A stretch of DNA of 64,000 bases from Mesorhizobium sp. ORS 3324 (GTDB lineage Bacteria > Pseudomonadota > Alphaproteobacteria > Rhizobiales > Rhizobiaceae), in contig LM655202.1 of NCBI GenBank assembly GCA_000824825.2, positions 98,995 through 162,994 of the forward strand, written 5' to 3'. This document shows positions 17,057 through 26,358 of the stretch, in pieces; position 1 is the stretch's first letter; each line of letters starts with the position of its first letter. The translations under genes were made by a program, and so were the position numbers. A model generated the notes under the pieces. That model saw only the letters and a program-made list of their open reading frames with translations, did not search any database and was not told where the DNA came from.

Positions 17057-18952
17057 ATGAATTCGGGTGTTGATCTGCTGCGGATCGAAGACGTAGGCAT
17101 CTCCTTTGCTATTGTCGGGGGACCGTTGCATGCCGTCAAGCGTGCAAATCTTCGCGTGCTGCCCGGCAAGGTTACCGCGCTTGTGGGCGAGTCAGGTTCC
17201 GGAAAATCGGTTCTCAGCCAGGCAGTGATGGGCATTTTGCCGAATACAGCCCATGTTCGCGGCCGTATCCTGTTTTCCGATCCTGAAAAGCCCGGCACGA
17301 CGCAGGATATCCTGCAGATGCCGCGCGATGGACCTGAAATCCGTGCGTTGAGAGGCAGCCGCATCGGCAAGATCTTTCAGGAACCGATGACATCGCTGTC
17401 GCCGCTGCACACGATCGGCAACCAGGTTAGCGAATCCCTGCGGATTCATACGCCCATGGCTCGGGCGGAGCGCAAGGCGCGGACCGAGGAAATGCTCAGC
17501 CTTGTCGGCTTTCCCAATCCCAAGCGCGCCTATGACATGTATCCCTTTGAACTTTCGGGAGGATTGCGTCAGCGCGCCATGATCGCCATGGCTCTTATCT
17601 GCCGGCCCGCCCTGTTGATCGCCGACGAGCCGACGACGGCGTTGGACGTCACCATCCAGGCGCAAATCCTGCAATTGCTGCGCGGGCTCCAGACCAAGCT
17701 GAACATGGCGATGCTGCTGATCACGCACGACCTCGGCGTTGTCGCGAATGTCGCCGACGAGGTGGTGGTCATCTACCATGGCGAGATCATGGAAGCGGGA
17801 CCTGTGGACGCGATATTCCGCCGGCCAGGCCATCCTTACCTGAAGGGCCTGATGGCAGCCGTTCCGCATTTCGACCTGAAGCCTGGCGAAAGGCTAAAGG
17901 CGCTCCGCGAGGTGCCGGTGAATGTCGGGAATCTGCTTGGCAAGCAGACGGCGCCGGCATCGAAGGGGTCGGATGACATTTTGCTGTCGGTCAGGGATCT
18001 AAAAAAGACCTTCACCATCCGCAAGTCCGGATGGTTCGGCGGGGATCATCAAACCACTGTTCGCGCCGTGGAGGGCGTGAGCTTCGATATCAGGCGGGGT
18101 GAGTGCCTGGGCCTTGTCGGCGAAAGCGGCTCCGGCAAAACCACCGTCAGCAAGATCCTTATGCGGGCTGTCACTCCAAGCGGCGGCTCTGTGATGTTCA
18201 ACGGCCGCGATGGAGCGATCGACGTCTTGCGAGGCGAGGGAGAGGCCCTGCGCATGCTGCGCGCGAAAATCCAGATGGTCTTCCAGGATCCGGTTTCATC
18301 GCTTTCGCCTCGCATGACGGTGGAGAACATCCTGAGCGAGCCGCTGGAGATCCATCAACGTGGCAATGCCGCGTCCCGACTCGCCACGGTCAAGAGCCTG
18401 ATGCAGGCAATCGGGCTCGATCCGCGCTTCATCAAGCGTTATCCGCACAGTTTCTCCGGTGGGCAGCGTCAGCGTATCGGCATCGCGCGCGCGTTGGCGC
18501 TGGGGCCTGAGCTCCTGATCTGCGACGAGCCGGTTTCGGCGCTTGATGTCTCTGTCCAGGCGCAGATCCTGAACCTTCTGAAGGACCTGCAGAAGGAACT
18601 GGGCCTGACCTACCTGTTCATATCGCACAACCTAGCGGTGGTGGACTACATGGCGGACCGCATAGCGGTGATGTGCGGCGGGCGTATCGTCGAGCTTGCG
18701 CCGCGCGAAATTCTGCTCAGGAAACCGGTCCACCCTTACACGCGCGCGCTGGTCGCCGCAGTACCTTTCCCCGATCTCGACAGGCCGATGGATTTCAAGG
18801 CGCTCAAGCTCAGCGGTGCTTCCGACACCAGCGCATGGGGACCGCAATTCTGCGATGAGGGCGATGAGGATATGCTGTCGCCGCTCGATCTTGGCGGCGG
18901 CCACCTCGTGCTGGCCCGACGTTCGGCCAATGTCAGCGAGCTACGCCATTGA
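17057..18952 (+). CDS. Peptide-type ABC transporter, fused dual ATP-binding protein
   Basis: 631 residues with two complete ABC domains. First: VGESGSGKSVLSQ (Walker A), LSGGLRQRAMIAMAL (signature) and LLIADEPTTALD (Walker B). Second: VGESGSGKTTVSK, FSGGQRQRIGIARAL and LLICDEPVSALD. Each is followed by the OppD/OppF-type C-terminal extension (RRPGHPYLKGL; RKPVHPYTRAL). Such tandem ATPases (YejF/GsiA-like) energise importers of peptides or other oligomeric compounds. It leads a four-gene unit with overlapping stops and starts: ATPase, binding protein, permease, permease. ATG 17057 is preferred over GTG 17051 for spacing to upstream GGGGCT. Confidence 0.92.
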   Translation: MNSGVDLLRIEDVGISFAIVGGPLHAVKRANLRVLPGKVTALVGESGSGKSVLSQAVMGILPNTAHVRGRILFSDPEKPGTTQDILQMPRDGPEIRALRGSRIGKIFQEPMTSLSPLHTIGNQVSESLRIHTPMARAERKARTEEMLSLVGFPNPKRAYDMYPFELSGGLRQRAMIAMALICRPALLIADEPTTALDVTIQAQILQLLRGLQTKLNMAMLLITHDLGVVANVADEVVVIYHGEIMEAGPVDAIFRRPGHPYLKGLMAAVPHFDLKPGERLKALREVPVNVGNLLGKQTAPASKGSDDILLSVRDLKKTFTIRKSGWFGGDHQTTVRAVEGVSFDIRRGECLGLVGESGSGKTTVSKILMRAVTPSGGSVMFNGRDGAIDVLRGEGEALRMLRAKIQMVFQDPVSSLSPRMTVENILSEPLEIHQRGNAASRLATVKSLMQAIGLDPRFIKRYPHSFSGGQRQRIGIARALALGPELLICDEPVSALDVSVQAQILNLLKDLQKELGLTYLFISHNLAVVDYMADRIAVMCGGRIVELAPREILLRKPVHPYTRALVAAVPFPDLDRPMDFKALKLSGASDTSAWGPQFCDEGDEDMLSPLDLGGGHLVLARRSANVSELRH

Positions 18953-20847
18953 TCAGCCGGCGCACTGTCCTTGGACTCATGGCTTCGGCATTCTTGCCGA
19001 GCACGTTGCGTGCCGGCGATCTGGAGCCGGATTTTCTTCAGCCGCAGCTGAAGGCCAGGGCGCTGCCGGCACTCGCCGAACGCTTGCCCAAGAGCCCGCG
19101 CGCGTTGAATCTCGCCGCGATGGGCCGGCAGCCCGGCCAGTATGGCGGCACGCTGCGCACGATCATCGGCAGCCAAAAAGATATCCGGATGATGACGATC
19201 TATGGATATGCTCGCCTGGTCGGCTATGACGAAAAGCTTAACCTGCACCCCGACATTCTCGAAAGTTTCGACGTAGCGGAGGATCGCGTCTTCACTTTCA
19301 AGATACGGGAAGGGCATAAATGGTCTGACGGTAGCCTGCTGACGCCGGAGGATTTTCGCTATTGCTGGGAAGATGTCTGGCTGAACGACGAGCTTTCGCA
19401 AGGCGGGCTCGCCCCGGCCCTGCTGGCGGACGGCAAGCCGCCACGCTTCGAGATCGTCGATCCGTTGACGGTCCGCTATAGCTGGGATGTGCCCAATCCC
19501 GACTTCCTGCCCAAGCTCGCTGCTGCTTCGCCGCTGCCGCTTGTTCTGCCGGCCGCCTATCTCAAGCAGTTCCACAAGAAATACCAGGATGCGTTCCGGC
19601 TCGCCGCCCTTATGAAGGAGAACCGGGCCAAGAAGTGGACGCTCCTGCATATCCGCATGTCGCGGCAGTATCGCCCGGAGAACCCGGATCTGCCGACGCT
19701 CGATCCCTGGCAGAACCGGACCAAGCCGCCGGCTGAGCAGTTCGTCTTCGAGCGGAACCCGTTCTTCCATCGAATAGACGAGAATGGGCGGCAACTGCCT
19801 TACATCGACCGGATTGTCATGAATGTCAGCTCGTCGGCGATCATTTCCGCCAAGACCGGTGCGGGCGAAAGCGACTTGCAAGGCATGGGAATTGACTTCA
19901 GCGATTACTCCTTCCTGAAGGATGCCGAGAAGCGCTACCCGGTCAAGATGCATCTGTGGAAACGGACACAGGGTTCGCGGCTGGCGCTGCTGCCCAATCT
20001 GAATTGTGCCGACCAGGTGTGGCGTGGCCTTCTCCGTGACGTGCGCGTGCGCCGCGCGCTTTCGCTCGCCGTGGACAGGCGCGAGATCAACCTGGCCGTG
20101 TTCTACGGGTTGGCGCAGGAAAGTGCCGATACGGTCCTGCCGGAGAGCCCGCTCTACCGGCCGGAATTCGCGAAAGCCTGGGTCGCCCACGATCCCGACC
20201 AGGCCAACGCCTTGCTCGACGAGGTCGGGCTTCAGACGCGTGACGATGACGGCCTGCGCATACTTCCCGACGGACGCCCGGCGCAGATCATAGTGGAAAC
20301 CGCCGGCGAAAGCACGCTGGAGACCGACGCGCTCGAACTCATCACCGATCACTGGCGCCAGATCGGCATCGCCCTGTTCATCCGGACTTCGCAGCGCGAC
20401 GTCTTCCGCAGCCGCGCGCTTGGCGGCCAGATCATGATGTCGATGTGGTCGGGCATCGACAATGGCGTGGCGACCGCCGACATGAACCCCTACCAGTTGG
20501 CCCCCACCATCGACGACCAGCTGCAATGGCCGCTCTGGGGTGCTCACTACTTGTCTCATGGCACGCTCGGCGAGGCGCCCGATCTTCCGCCTGTGGTCGA
20601 GCTGATGGCTTTGCTCAAGCGCTGGAACGCTTCGACCGGAGCCGCGGAGCGCGCCGAAATCTGGAACTCAATGCTGTCTATCTACACCGATCAGGTGTTT
20701 TCGATCGGCACGGTGAACGGAACGCATCAGCCGGTTCTGGCGTCGTCGAGGCTGCGCAATCTGCCTGACAAGGCGCTCTACGGCTACGATCCGACCGCCT
20801 ATTTCGGTGTCTATATGCCGGACACATTCTGGCTTGGAGAGTCTTGA
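18949..20847 (+). CDS. Extracellular solute-binding protein, family 5 (peptide-type ABC importer)
   Basis: 632 residues. The N-terminus MISRRTVLGLMASAFLPS has an RR pair before a hydrophobic stretch and A-rich cleavage region (LRA-GDL), which suggests Tat-type rather than Sec export. The body has the family 5 layout: FTFKIREGHKWSDGSLLTPEDFRY, then DVRVRRALSLAVDRREIN, and a C-terminal DGRPAQIIVET domain. It would capture oligopeptides or similar ligands in the periplasm for the two permeases that follow. TTG at 18949 overlaps the previous stop (TTGA). Sequence is divergent from DppA/OppA, so the ligand cannot be read off. Confidence 0.88.
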   Translation: MISRRTVLGLMASAFLPSTLRAGDLEPDFLQPQLKARALPALAERLPKSPRALNLAAMGRQPGQYGGTLRTIIGSQKDIRMMTIYGYARLVGYDEKLNLHPDILESFDVAEDRVFTFKIREGHKWSDGSLLTPEDFRYCWEDVWLNDELSQGGLAPALLADGKPPRFEIVDPLTVRYSWDVPNPDFLPKLAAASPLPLVLPAAYLKQFHKKYQDAFRLAALMKENRAKKWTLLHIRMSRQYRPENPDLPTLDPWQNRTKPPAEQFVFERNPFFHRIDENGRQLPYIDRIVMNVSSSAIISAKTGAGESDLQGMGIDFSDYSFLKDAEKRYPVKMHLWKRTQGSRLALLPNLNCADQVWRGLLRDVRVRRALSLAVDRREINLAVFYGLAQESADTVLPESPLYRPEFAKAWVAHDPDQANALLDEVGLQTRDDDGLRILPDGRPAQIIVETAGESTLETDALELITDHWRQIGIALFIRTSQRDVFRSRALGGQIMMSMWSGIDNGVATADMNPYQLAPTIDDQLQWPLWGAHYLSHGTLGEAPDLPPVVELMALLKRWNASTGAAERAEIWNSMLSIYTDQVFSIGTVNGTHQPVLASSRLRNLPDKALYGYDPTAYFGVYMPDTFWLGES

Positions 20848-20849
20848 GC

Positions 20850-21848
20850 GTGCTTCGATATATTGTCTGGCGCATCGCTGTGATGGTTCCAACGCTGCTG
20901 ATCATATCGGCGTTGGTGTTCACGATCATCGAGCTTCCCCCGGGCGACTATTTCGATAGCTATGTTGGCGAGCTTCGGGCTCAGGGCGAGGCGGTGGATT
21001 CCGATCGCATCCAGATGATGCGAAAGGAATATGGTTTCGACAAGCCGCCGGTCATTCGCTACTTCTACTGGGTCGGCGGGATGCTGCACGGCGATTTCGG
21101 CTATTCTTTCGAATATGAGCTGCCGGTTCGCGACGTCATCGGGGACCGGATGTGGCTGACTGTGCTGGTTTCCTTCGTCACGATCATCGTCACCTGGCTC
21201 ATCGCTTTTCCGATCGGCATGTACTCCGCCACGCACCAATACAGCTGGGGCGACTACGGCCTGACCTTCCTCGGCCTTCTCGGCCTTGCCATTCCGAACT
21301 TCATGCTGGCGCTGATCCTGATGTATTTCGCCAACATCTGGTTCGGCACGTCCATCGGTCATCTCATGGACCAGCAATATCTCGGGGAGCCGATGAGCTG
21401 GGCCAAGGCGAAGTCGATCCTCGCCCATCTCTGGATTCCGGTCTTGATCATCGGCACCGGGGGCACGGCAAGCATGATCCGCCGGCTGCGCGCCAATCTG
21501 CTCGATGAGCTGCACAAGCAATATGTCGTGACCGCGCGCGCCAAAGGCCTTCATCCCTTCAAGGCGCTGGTCAAATATCCGCTGCGCATGGCGCTCAATT
21601 TCTTCATTTCCGACATCGGCTCCATCCTGCCGGCAATCATCTCCGGCGCCGAAATCACGGCGATCGTGCTGTCTTTGGAAACGACCGGGCCGATGCTGAT
21701 CAGGGCGCTGCAAAGCCAGGACATGTATCTGGCAGGGTCGTTCCTGATGTTCCTCGCCTTCCTGACGGTCATCGGCGTGCTGATTTCCGACCTGGCGCTG
21801 GCGCTGCTTGATCCACGAATACGTTTGCAGGGCGGCAGCAAAAAATGA
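20850..21848 (+). CDS. Peptide-type ABC transporter permease (DppB/OppB-like)
   Basis: About 332 residues with six membrane segments. It opens MLRYIVWRIAVMVPTLL-like after the start, the usual OppB N-terminus, has a long periplasmic loop (EYGFDKPPVIRYFYWVGGML), and the coupling-helix motif EYVVTARAKG-like QYVVTARAKGLHPFKALVKYPLR that contacts the ATPase. GTG 20850 is chosen because GGAGAG lies 7 bases upstream; TTG 20844 overlaps the preceding stop but leaves no spacing. Partner of the next permease. Confidence 0.9.
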   Translation: MLRYIVWRIAVMVPTLLIISALVFTIIELPPGDYFDSYVGELRAQGEAVDSDRIQMMRKEYGFDKPPVIRYFYWVGGMLHGDFGYSFEYELPVRDVIGDRMWLTVLVSFVTIIVTWLIAFPIGMYSATHQYSWGDYGLTFLGLLGLAIPNFMLALILMYFANIWFGTSIGHLMDQQYLGEPMSWAKAKSILAHLWIPVLIIGTGGTASMIRRLRANLLDELHKQYVVTARAKGLHPFKALVKYPLRMALNFFISDIGSILPAIISGAEITAIVLSLETTGPMLIRALQSQDMYLAGSFLMFLAFLTVIGVLISDLALALLDPRIRLQGGSKK

Positions 21849-23026
21849 ACACGCAATCGCCGCTGCCCGCTCCGGGTGCTCCACTGCAACACTACGTGTC
21901 CATCGCGCCCTTTGACCTGCAGTCGGTCGAGGCGATGACGCCTGAGCAGTCGAAGGTCTTTCAGGCGTCGCAGTTGCGGCTGATGTGGTGGAAATTCCGA
22001 CGGCACCGGCTTGCGCTTATATCCGGCATATTCCTGGTAGCGCTTTATCTCGGGATACTGATCTGCGAGTTCTTGGCGCCCTACAATCTGCACACGCGCA
22101 ACATGGACTACATCTATTCGCCGCCGCAGCAGGTGCACCTGTTCCACAACGGCCAGTTCGTCGGACCGTTCGTGTATGGCCGCCAGATGACGCTGGATAT
22201 GGACACGCTCAAGCGGAACTACATCGAGAAACGGGATGATGTTCAGCGGATTCGCTTCTTCTGCAAGGGCGACAGCTACCGGTTCTGGGGCCTGATCGAA
22301 GGTGACAGGCATCTTGTCTGTCCTGCCGAAAACGGCCAGCTCTTTCTGGCCGGCACCGACAGGCTGGGGCGCGATGTGCTCTCGCGCATCATCTACGGCG
22401 CACGCATTTCACTGACTATCGGCCTCGTCGGCGTCGGTTTCAGCTTCCTGCTCGGCATCGTCATCGGAGGGCTGGCCGGCTATCACGGCGGTATCTTCGA
22501 CCTGATCGTCCAACGGATAATCGAGGTTCTGCAATCGATCCCCAGCATTCCGCTATGGCTGGCTCTGGCGGCGATCATGCCGATAACCTGGAGTCCCATC
22601 CTGATCTATTTCGGCATCACCGTCATCCTCGGGCTGCTCCACTGGACCGGACTGGCGCGGGCCGTGCGTTCAAAGCTTCTGGCCTTGCGCGAGGAGGATT
22701 ACGTTCTGGCCGCGCAATTGATGGGCGCCAGCAGCAGCCGCATTATCCGGCGGCACCTCATTCCAGGCTTCATGTCGCATCTGATCGCGACGGCGACGAT
22801 CTCAATACCAGGCATGATTCTCGGCGAGACGGCGCTGAGCTTCCTCGGGCTCGGCCTGCGGGCGCCGATAACCAGCTGGGGCATCCTGCTCACCGAGGCA
22901 CGCAGCGTCAGCGTGATCGCGTTCTATCCATGGCTGCTTTTGCCGATCCTTCCCGTCATTCTCGTCATCCTGGCGTTCAACTTCCTCGGCGACGGCTTGC
23001 GGGATGCGGCAGACCCTTACAAGTGA
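21845..23026 (+). CDS. Peptide-type ABC transporter permease (DppC/OppC-like)
   Basis: 393 residues. An N-terminal cytoplasmic stretch of ~55 residues precedes the first membrane segment; a ~110-residue periplasmic loop (with RNMDYIYSPPQQVHLFHNG) follows; then five membrane segments and the coupling motif EEDYVLAAQLMGASSSRIIRRHL. The large loop is longer than in DppC and is like the YejE/ oligopeptide branch (recalled). ATG overlaps the previous stop by 4 bases. It ends the four-gene importer unit. Confidence 0.9.
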   Translation: MNTQSPLPAPGAPLQHYVSIAPFDLQSVEAMTPEQSKVFQASQLRLMWWKFRRHRLALISGIFLVALYLGILICEFLAPYNLHTRNMDYIYSPPQQVHLFHNGQFVGPFVYGRQMTLDMDTLKRNYIEKRDDVQRIRFFCKGDSYRFWGLIEGDRHLVCPAENGQLFLAGTDRLGRDVLSRIIYGARISLTIGLVGVGFSFLLGIVIGGLAGYHGGIFDLIVQRIIEVLQSIPSIPLWLALAAIMPITWSPILIYFGITVILGLLHWTGLARAVRSKLLALREEDYVLAAQLMGASSSRIIRRHLIPGFMSHLIATATISIPGMILGETALSFLGLGLRAPITSWGILLTEARSVSVIAFYPWLLLPILPVILVILAFNFLGDGLRDAADPYK

Positions 23027-23217
23027 ATCGCTGTTCCGCCGCGCGCCCGGCCGTAGCCGCCGCCCTGCTTTGCCGGCGGCCTATCGGTTGTTGCAGGGTT
23101 GACCGTTCGCCTCTATATGCGGCGAGGCTGGATCGGGCCTAGCACGTCACTCTTGCTTTTCACCCTGGTCGCGGGCATCGCCGATCTCTTGAGCTGGTTC
23201 AGGACACACAAACGCAT

Positions 23218-23697
23218 ATGAGTCGCCTCGAGAGTTTCATCCGCAGGCTGACCGCACAGCGCGACATTCTCGATCAAGTCTGCGCGGAGGTGGCGAATAT
23301 CGAGGGCCCCATCCTCGAGCTCGGCCTCGGCAATGGCCGGACGTTCCACCATTTGCGCGAGCGCCTGCCCGGACGACGGATCGTGGCGTTCGACCGCGCA
23401 CTGGCCGCACACGCCAGCTCAATTCCCGAAGCCGAAAACCTCGTGCTCGGCGAAATACGCGAGACGGCGACCAGGTTCATCGGCATCGAGGCCGCTCTCG
23501 TTCATGCCGACATCGGCACCGGCTATGAAGATCGCGACGCAGTGACCGCTACCTGGCTTCCCGATCTGACCGCGGGCCTGCTTCGTGTCGGCGGCATCGC
23601 GGTCAGCGGCACGCCGCTCGATCACCCGCGGCTGCAACGCCTCCCGCTGCCGCCTTCGGTGCCCGCCGACCGTTATTTTATCTGCAGGCGCGTGTGA
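23218..23697 (+). CDS. SAM-dependent methyltransferase-like protein
   Basis: A 159-residue protein with ILELGLGNGRTFHHLRERLPGRRIVAFDRAL, the GxGxG loop and acidic end of strand 2 in class I methyltransferases, then LVHADIGTGYEDRDAVTATWLPDL. It is short and matches a compact rhizobial family in which the C-terminal half is minimal. Soluble. It stands alone after the ABC importer and is followed by an intergenic repeat. Substrate unknown. Confidence 0.7.
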   Translation: MSRLESFIRRLTAQRDILDQVCAEVANIEGPILELGLGNGRTFHHLRERLPGRRIVAFDRALAAHASSIPEAENLVLGEIRETATRFIGIEAALVHADIGTGYEDRDAVTATWLPDLTAGLLRVGGIAVSGTPLDHPRLQRLPLPPSVPADRYFICRRV

Positions 23698-23704
23698 GGG
23701 GTCG

Positions 23705-23838
23705 AGACGACCCTAAAGCGCGGCCCTGAGGCGCGTCGCGCTGAAACGGATTCAGTCGACGCGCTTTAGTTAGGGTCTCTGTTTCTAGGCATGTCGTTGT
23801 CCCAAAACCGCTGCACAGTTTTGGGCGGCATGCTTTAG
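23705..23838. repeat. Rhizobial intergenic repeat, well-preserved copy
   Basis: Between two convergent genes. It contains AAAGCG ... CGCGTCGCGCTGAAACGG ... ATTCAGTCGACGCGCTTTAG, a long inverted repeat, followed by GCATGTCGTTGTCCC and AAAACCGCTGCACAG, then TTTTGGGCGGCATGC with terminal inverted GCATG/CATGC. The second half matches the copy at 5270-5333. This pairing is typical of Mesorhizobium intergenic DNA as I recall it. The hairpins could terminate both converging transcripts. Confidence 0.7.
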
Positions 23839-23841
23839 TCT

Positions 23842-25257
23842 TCAGGGGATCGTATAGACTGCTATCTCTCGCTCAATGCCGCGCAGCGAGACCTCGTGGG
23901 GCTCCGGCTTCAGCGCTTTGCTGCGCAACAGATCGGCGGTGAGATTGTCGTCGACCACCGCACGGGTGGCGAAGATCGCCTGGGCGTTGGCAAGGTTCTG
24001 AACCCGCGAAGCAATGTTGACGGTCTGGCCGAAATAGTCCTGTCGCTCGTTCATGGAGACGGCGATGCAGGGGCCGGCATGGATTCCGATCTTGAGCAGC
24101 AGATCCTCGCGCCCGCTCGCCTCGTTGAGCGCGCGCATGGCCTCGCGCATCCTGAGGGCCGCGGCAATCGCCCGGTCAGGCGTCGCGAAGGTCGCCATCA
24201 CCGCATCGCCGATCGTCTTCACCACCGCGCCGGCCTCCGCCGCCACGATCTCGTGCAGAACCTGGAAATGCTCGCGCACGAGATCGAAGGCCGATAGGTC
24301 GCCCACCCGCTCATAAAGCGCGGTCGATCCGCGCAGATCGGTGAACAGGAAGGTCAGGCTGGTGATCTTCAGGCGCTGGTTGATGTCGACCGTATCCGTG
24401 CGATAGAGATCGCGAAACGTCTGGTTGGTGAGCAGGCGCTTGGCGGTCAGGAAGGGCCGGCGCTTGCGCAGCAAATCATGCAAGCCATGGCCGGCGATGA
24501 AGACCGTCGGCAGCACCCGGGTGTCGGTCCTGTTTTCCAGCGAAATGCGCAGCGGGCCGGGTTGCATCTCCAGCGTCTGGCTCTGGACATGGTCGCGGTC
24601 GAAGACCAAGGCGAGGCTTCGGCGCTCCTTAGTCGGTTCGCCCTTCACGTCGATGAACTGCACCGAATGGGTGACCGGCTCGAAGACGATGACGAATTCG
24701 GATGGAAGCTGCACAGGCAGAACCGCCTTTTCGCCGGGCGCCAGCTCGATGTCCTCCAGCGAGATCTCTTCCATCGTTTTCGCGAAGTCTTCATCCGGCA
24801 GATCGACGCCGGACGCCCAGTAGATCTGCCGGAAATACTCCATCAACGGCAGCTCGTGCGGATTGTGGGCGGCAATCCTGCGTATCCGGGGACTGACGGT
24901 GAATGTCACCTCGACCATCTCGTCGAGCGTCGGTGAATAACCCTCGGCGCACAGCGTGCAGGTGTATTCGTCCTTCTGCATCGTTTTCAGCGTGGCGTTG
25001 GTGTCGAGCACGCCGCCACAACCGGGGCACAGAACATTCCAGGAAATGTCGAAGATACCCACCCGCGCGGCGTGGAGAAAGGCGCCTATGGCGCGCTCCT
25101 CGTCGAGGCCATGCTTGCTGGCGAAGGCTAGCGCATTGATGCGGCAAAGTTCGCGGTCCTCGCCCTCCGCGATGGCTCGCCTGATCGCATCGATTGCCAG
25201 GGGATCGACATCGGCCGATTGCCGCAGAAGCGAGAACAGATCCTGAGCTTCGTTCAT
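23842..25257 (-). CDS. DUF5939-type class III adenylate/guanylate cyclase, copy 1
   Basis: 471 residues. Residues 1-270 match the region preceding the cyclase in its paralogue at 36044-37489, including a zinc-knuckle-like pair (LCPGCGG and YTCTLCAEGY) and TFTVSPRIRRIAAHNPHELP; I recall this as DUF5939. The cyclase domain (about 275-440) has ITSLTFLFTDLRGSTALYERVG (metal Asp 1), VVKTIGDAVMATF (metal Asp 2), KIGIHAGPCIAV and YFGQTVNIASRVQ (Asn/Arg). All catalytic positions are present, so it is probably active. Soluble, with redox or metal sensing by the cysteines possible. Converges on the methyltransferase gene. Confidence 0.88.
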   Translation of the reverse strand: MNEAQDLFSLLRQSADVDPLAIDAIRRAIAEGEDRELCRINALAFASKHGLDEERAIGAFLHAARVGIFDISWNVLCPGCGGVLDTNATLKTMQKDEYTCTLCAEGYSPTLDEMVEVTFTVSPRIRRIAAHNPHELPLMEYFRQIYWASGVDLPDEDFAKTMEEISLEDIELAPGEKAVLPVQLPSEFVIVFEPVTHSVQFIDVKGEPTKERRSLALVFDRDHVQSQTLEMQPGPLRISLENRTDTRVLPTVFIAGHGLHDLLRKRRPFLTAKRLLTNQTFRDLYRTDTVDINQRLKITSLTFLFTDLRGSTALYERVGDLSAFDLVREHFQVLHEIVAAEAGAVVKTIGDAVMATFATPDRAIAAALRMREAMRALNEASGREDLLLKIGIHAGPCIAVSMNERQDYFGQTVNIASRVQNLANAQAIFATRAVVDDNLTADLLRSKALKPEPHEVSLRGIEREIAVYTIP

Positions 25258-25459
25258 CGTGCAGGGCTCCGGGAAATGCGCCGCGAGGCGGGTTGACCGG
25301 ACCGGCCTTGGTCCGCGCGCTGTATTTTACTTCGAAACGGACCGTACGGCCATTCGAATAGACAAGCCAGGTGACAGTTCAATTCCCATTCGGCCGATTT
25401 TCACCGGCCGCAAGCGGCACTATGATGGCACATGGGCATTCATCTTGGGACTTTCTCCC

Positions 25460-26284
25460 ATGCCGACATCCAACAACCCGCCATTTCCCGCGGCCCTGCG
25501 CCTTTTCTCCGTGGTGGTCATCATCGTCCTGATCGTGGGCGCGGGCCTGTTTTTCGCGCCTGCGCTGGTCAAGCCGCGGTGGCCTTGGGCGGTCACGCCG
25601 TTCAATGCCCGCTTCCTCGGCGGCTTCTACACCGCCGAAATGGTCGTGATGGCGACGCTGCTGTTCTGGAACCGCTGGTCGCCCGGCAGGCTCGTGCTCG
25701 TCATGGCCTTCATCTTCACCGTCGTCGTGTCGGCGGCTTCGTTCATCAATCTCGGCTATTTCAACTTCGCGCGCAAAGCGCCCTGGCTCTGGTTTTTGGT
25801 CTATCTTGCCTCGGTCGCGGTATCCGGGCTGTTCCTGTGGCAGGCCAGGGATCGTCCTTCTGCAACAGGCGTGACCTTAAACCCCGCATGGCGCGGCTAC
25901 ATGGCGGTGGAATCGGCAATCCTTGGGCTCTATGGCATCGGCTTGCTGCTGTTTCCACTGACATTCAGCAGCATCTGGCCATGGCCGGTCGATGCCTTCC
26001 ACGCTCAGGTCTACAGCGCCATCTTCCTCGCCGGGGCGGGCGGCATATATCTCGTCTGGAGAAGCGCGCCGCGCGAGGAACTGCTGGTGCTCGGCCTGGC
26101 GCAGTTTCTGGTTGGCCTGCTTGCGATCCTTGGCCTCGTCATCACCGACGCTGCGGTGCATCGGATCGACTGGACGGCGACCGGGACATTGTGCTGGCTC
26201 GCCCTTTTCGGCTGGATCGGCATCAGCGGCGTCTTCAAACTCTACGCCGCCTCCCGACATTTCAGCTCGCAACCGGCATCGTAG
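25460..26284 (+). CDS. Eight-helix membrane protein with internal duplication
   Basis: 274 residues with about eight hydrophobic segments. The two halves look related: the first has LFFAPALVKPRWPWAVTPFN-AR (WPW at 41-43) and the second LFPLTFSSIWPWPVDAFHAQ (WPW at 173-175), about 132 residues apart and each followed by a helix with ETAxx/AxxLxW features. I do not recognise the family. No charged catalytic motif. ATG 25460 is chosen because the membrane domain starts right after it and GGGA precedes it; the open frame extends upstream to 25259 but that part reads as non-coding. Divergent from the cyclase gene. Confidence 0.7.
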   Translation: MPTSNNPPFPAALRLFSVVVIIVLIVGAGLFFAPALVKPRWPWAVTPFNARFLGGFYTAEMVVMATLLFWNRWSPGRLVLVMAFIFTVVVSAASFINLGYFNFARKAPWLWFLVYLASVAVSGLFLWQARDRPSATGVTLNPAWRGYMAVESAILGLYGIGLLLFPLTFSSIWPWPVDAFHAQVYSAIFLAGAGGIYLVWRSAPREELLVLGLAQFLVGLLAILGLVITDAAVHRIDWTATGTLCWLALFGWIGISGVFKLYAASRHFSSQPAS

Positions 26285-26358
26285 GTTGCAGAGACGGCTG
26301 GATTTTCGAGTGACGTCCGGTGCATCGTGCCGGGCCGATTGCCTTCGCCAGGAACGCC

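Noticed and set aside
18736..20559. 607-residue minus-strand open frame opposite the peptide-binding protein gene
   Set aside because: Antisense shadow; the plus strand encodes a well-marked family 5 binding protein and the ATPase end.
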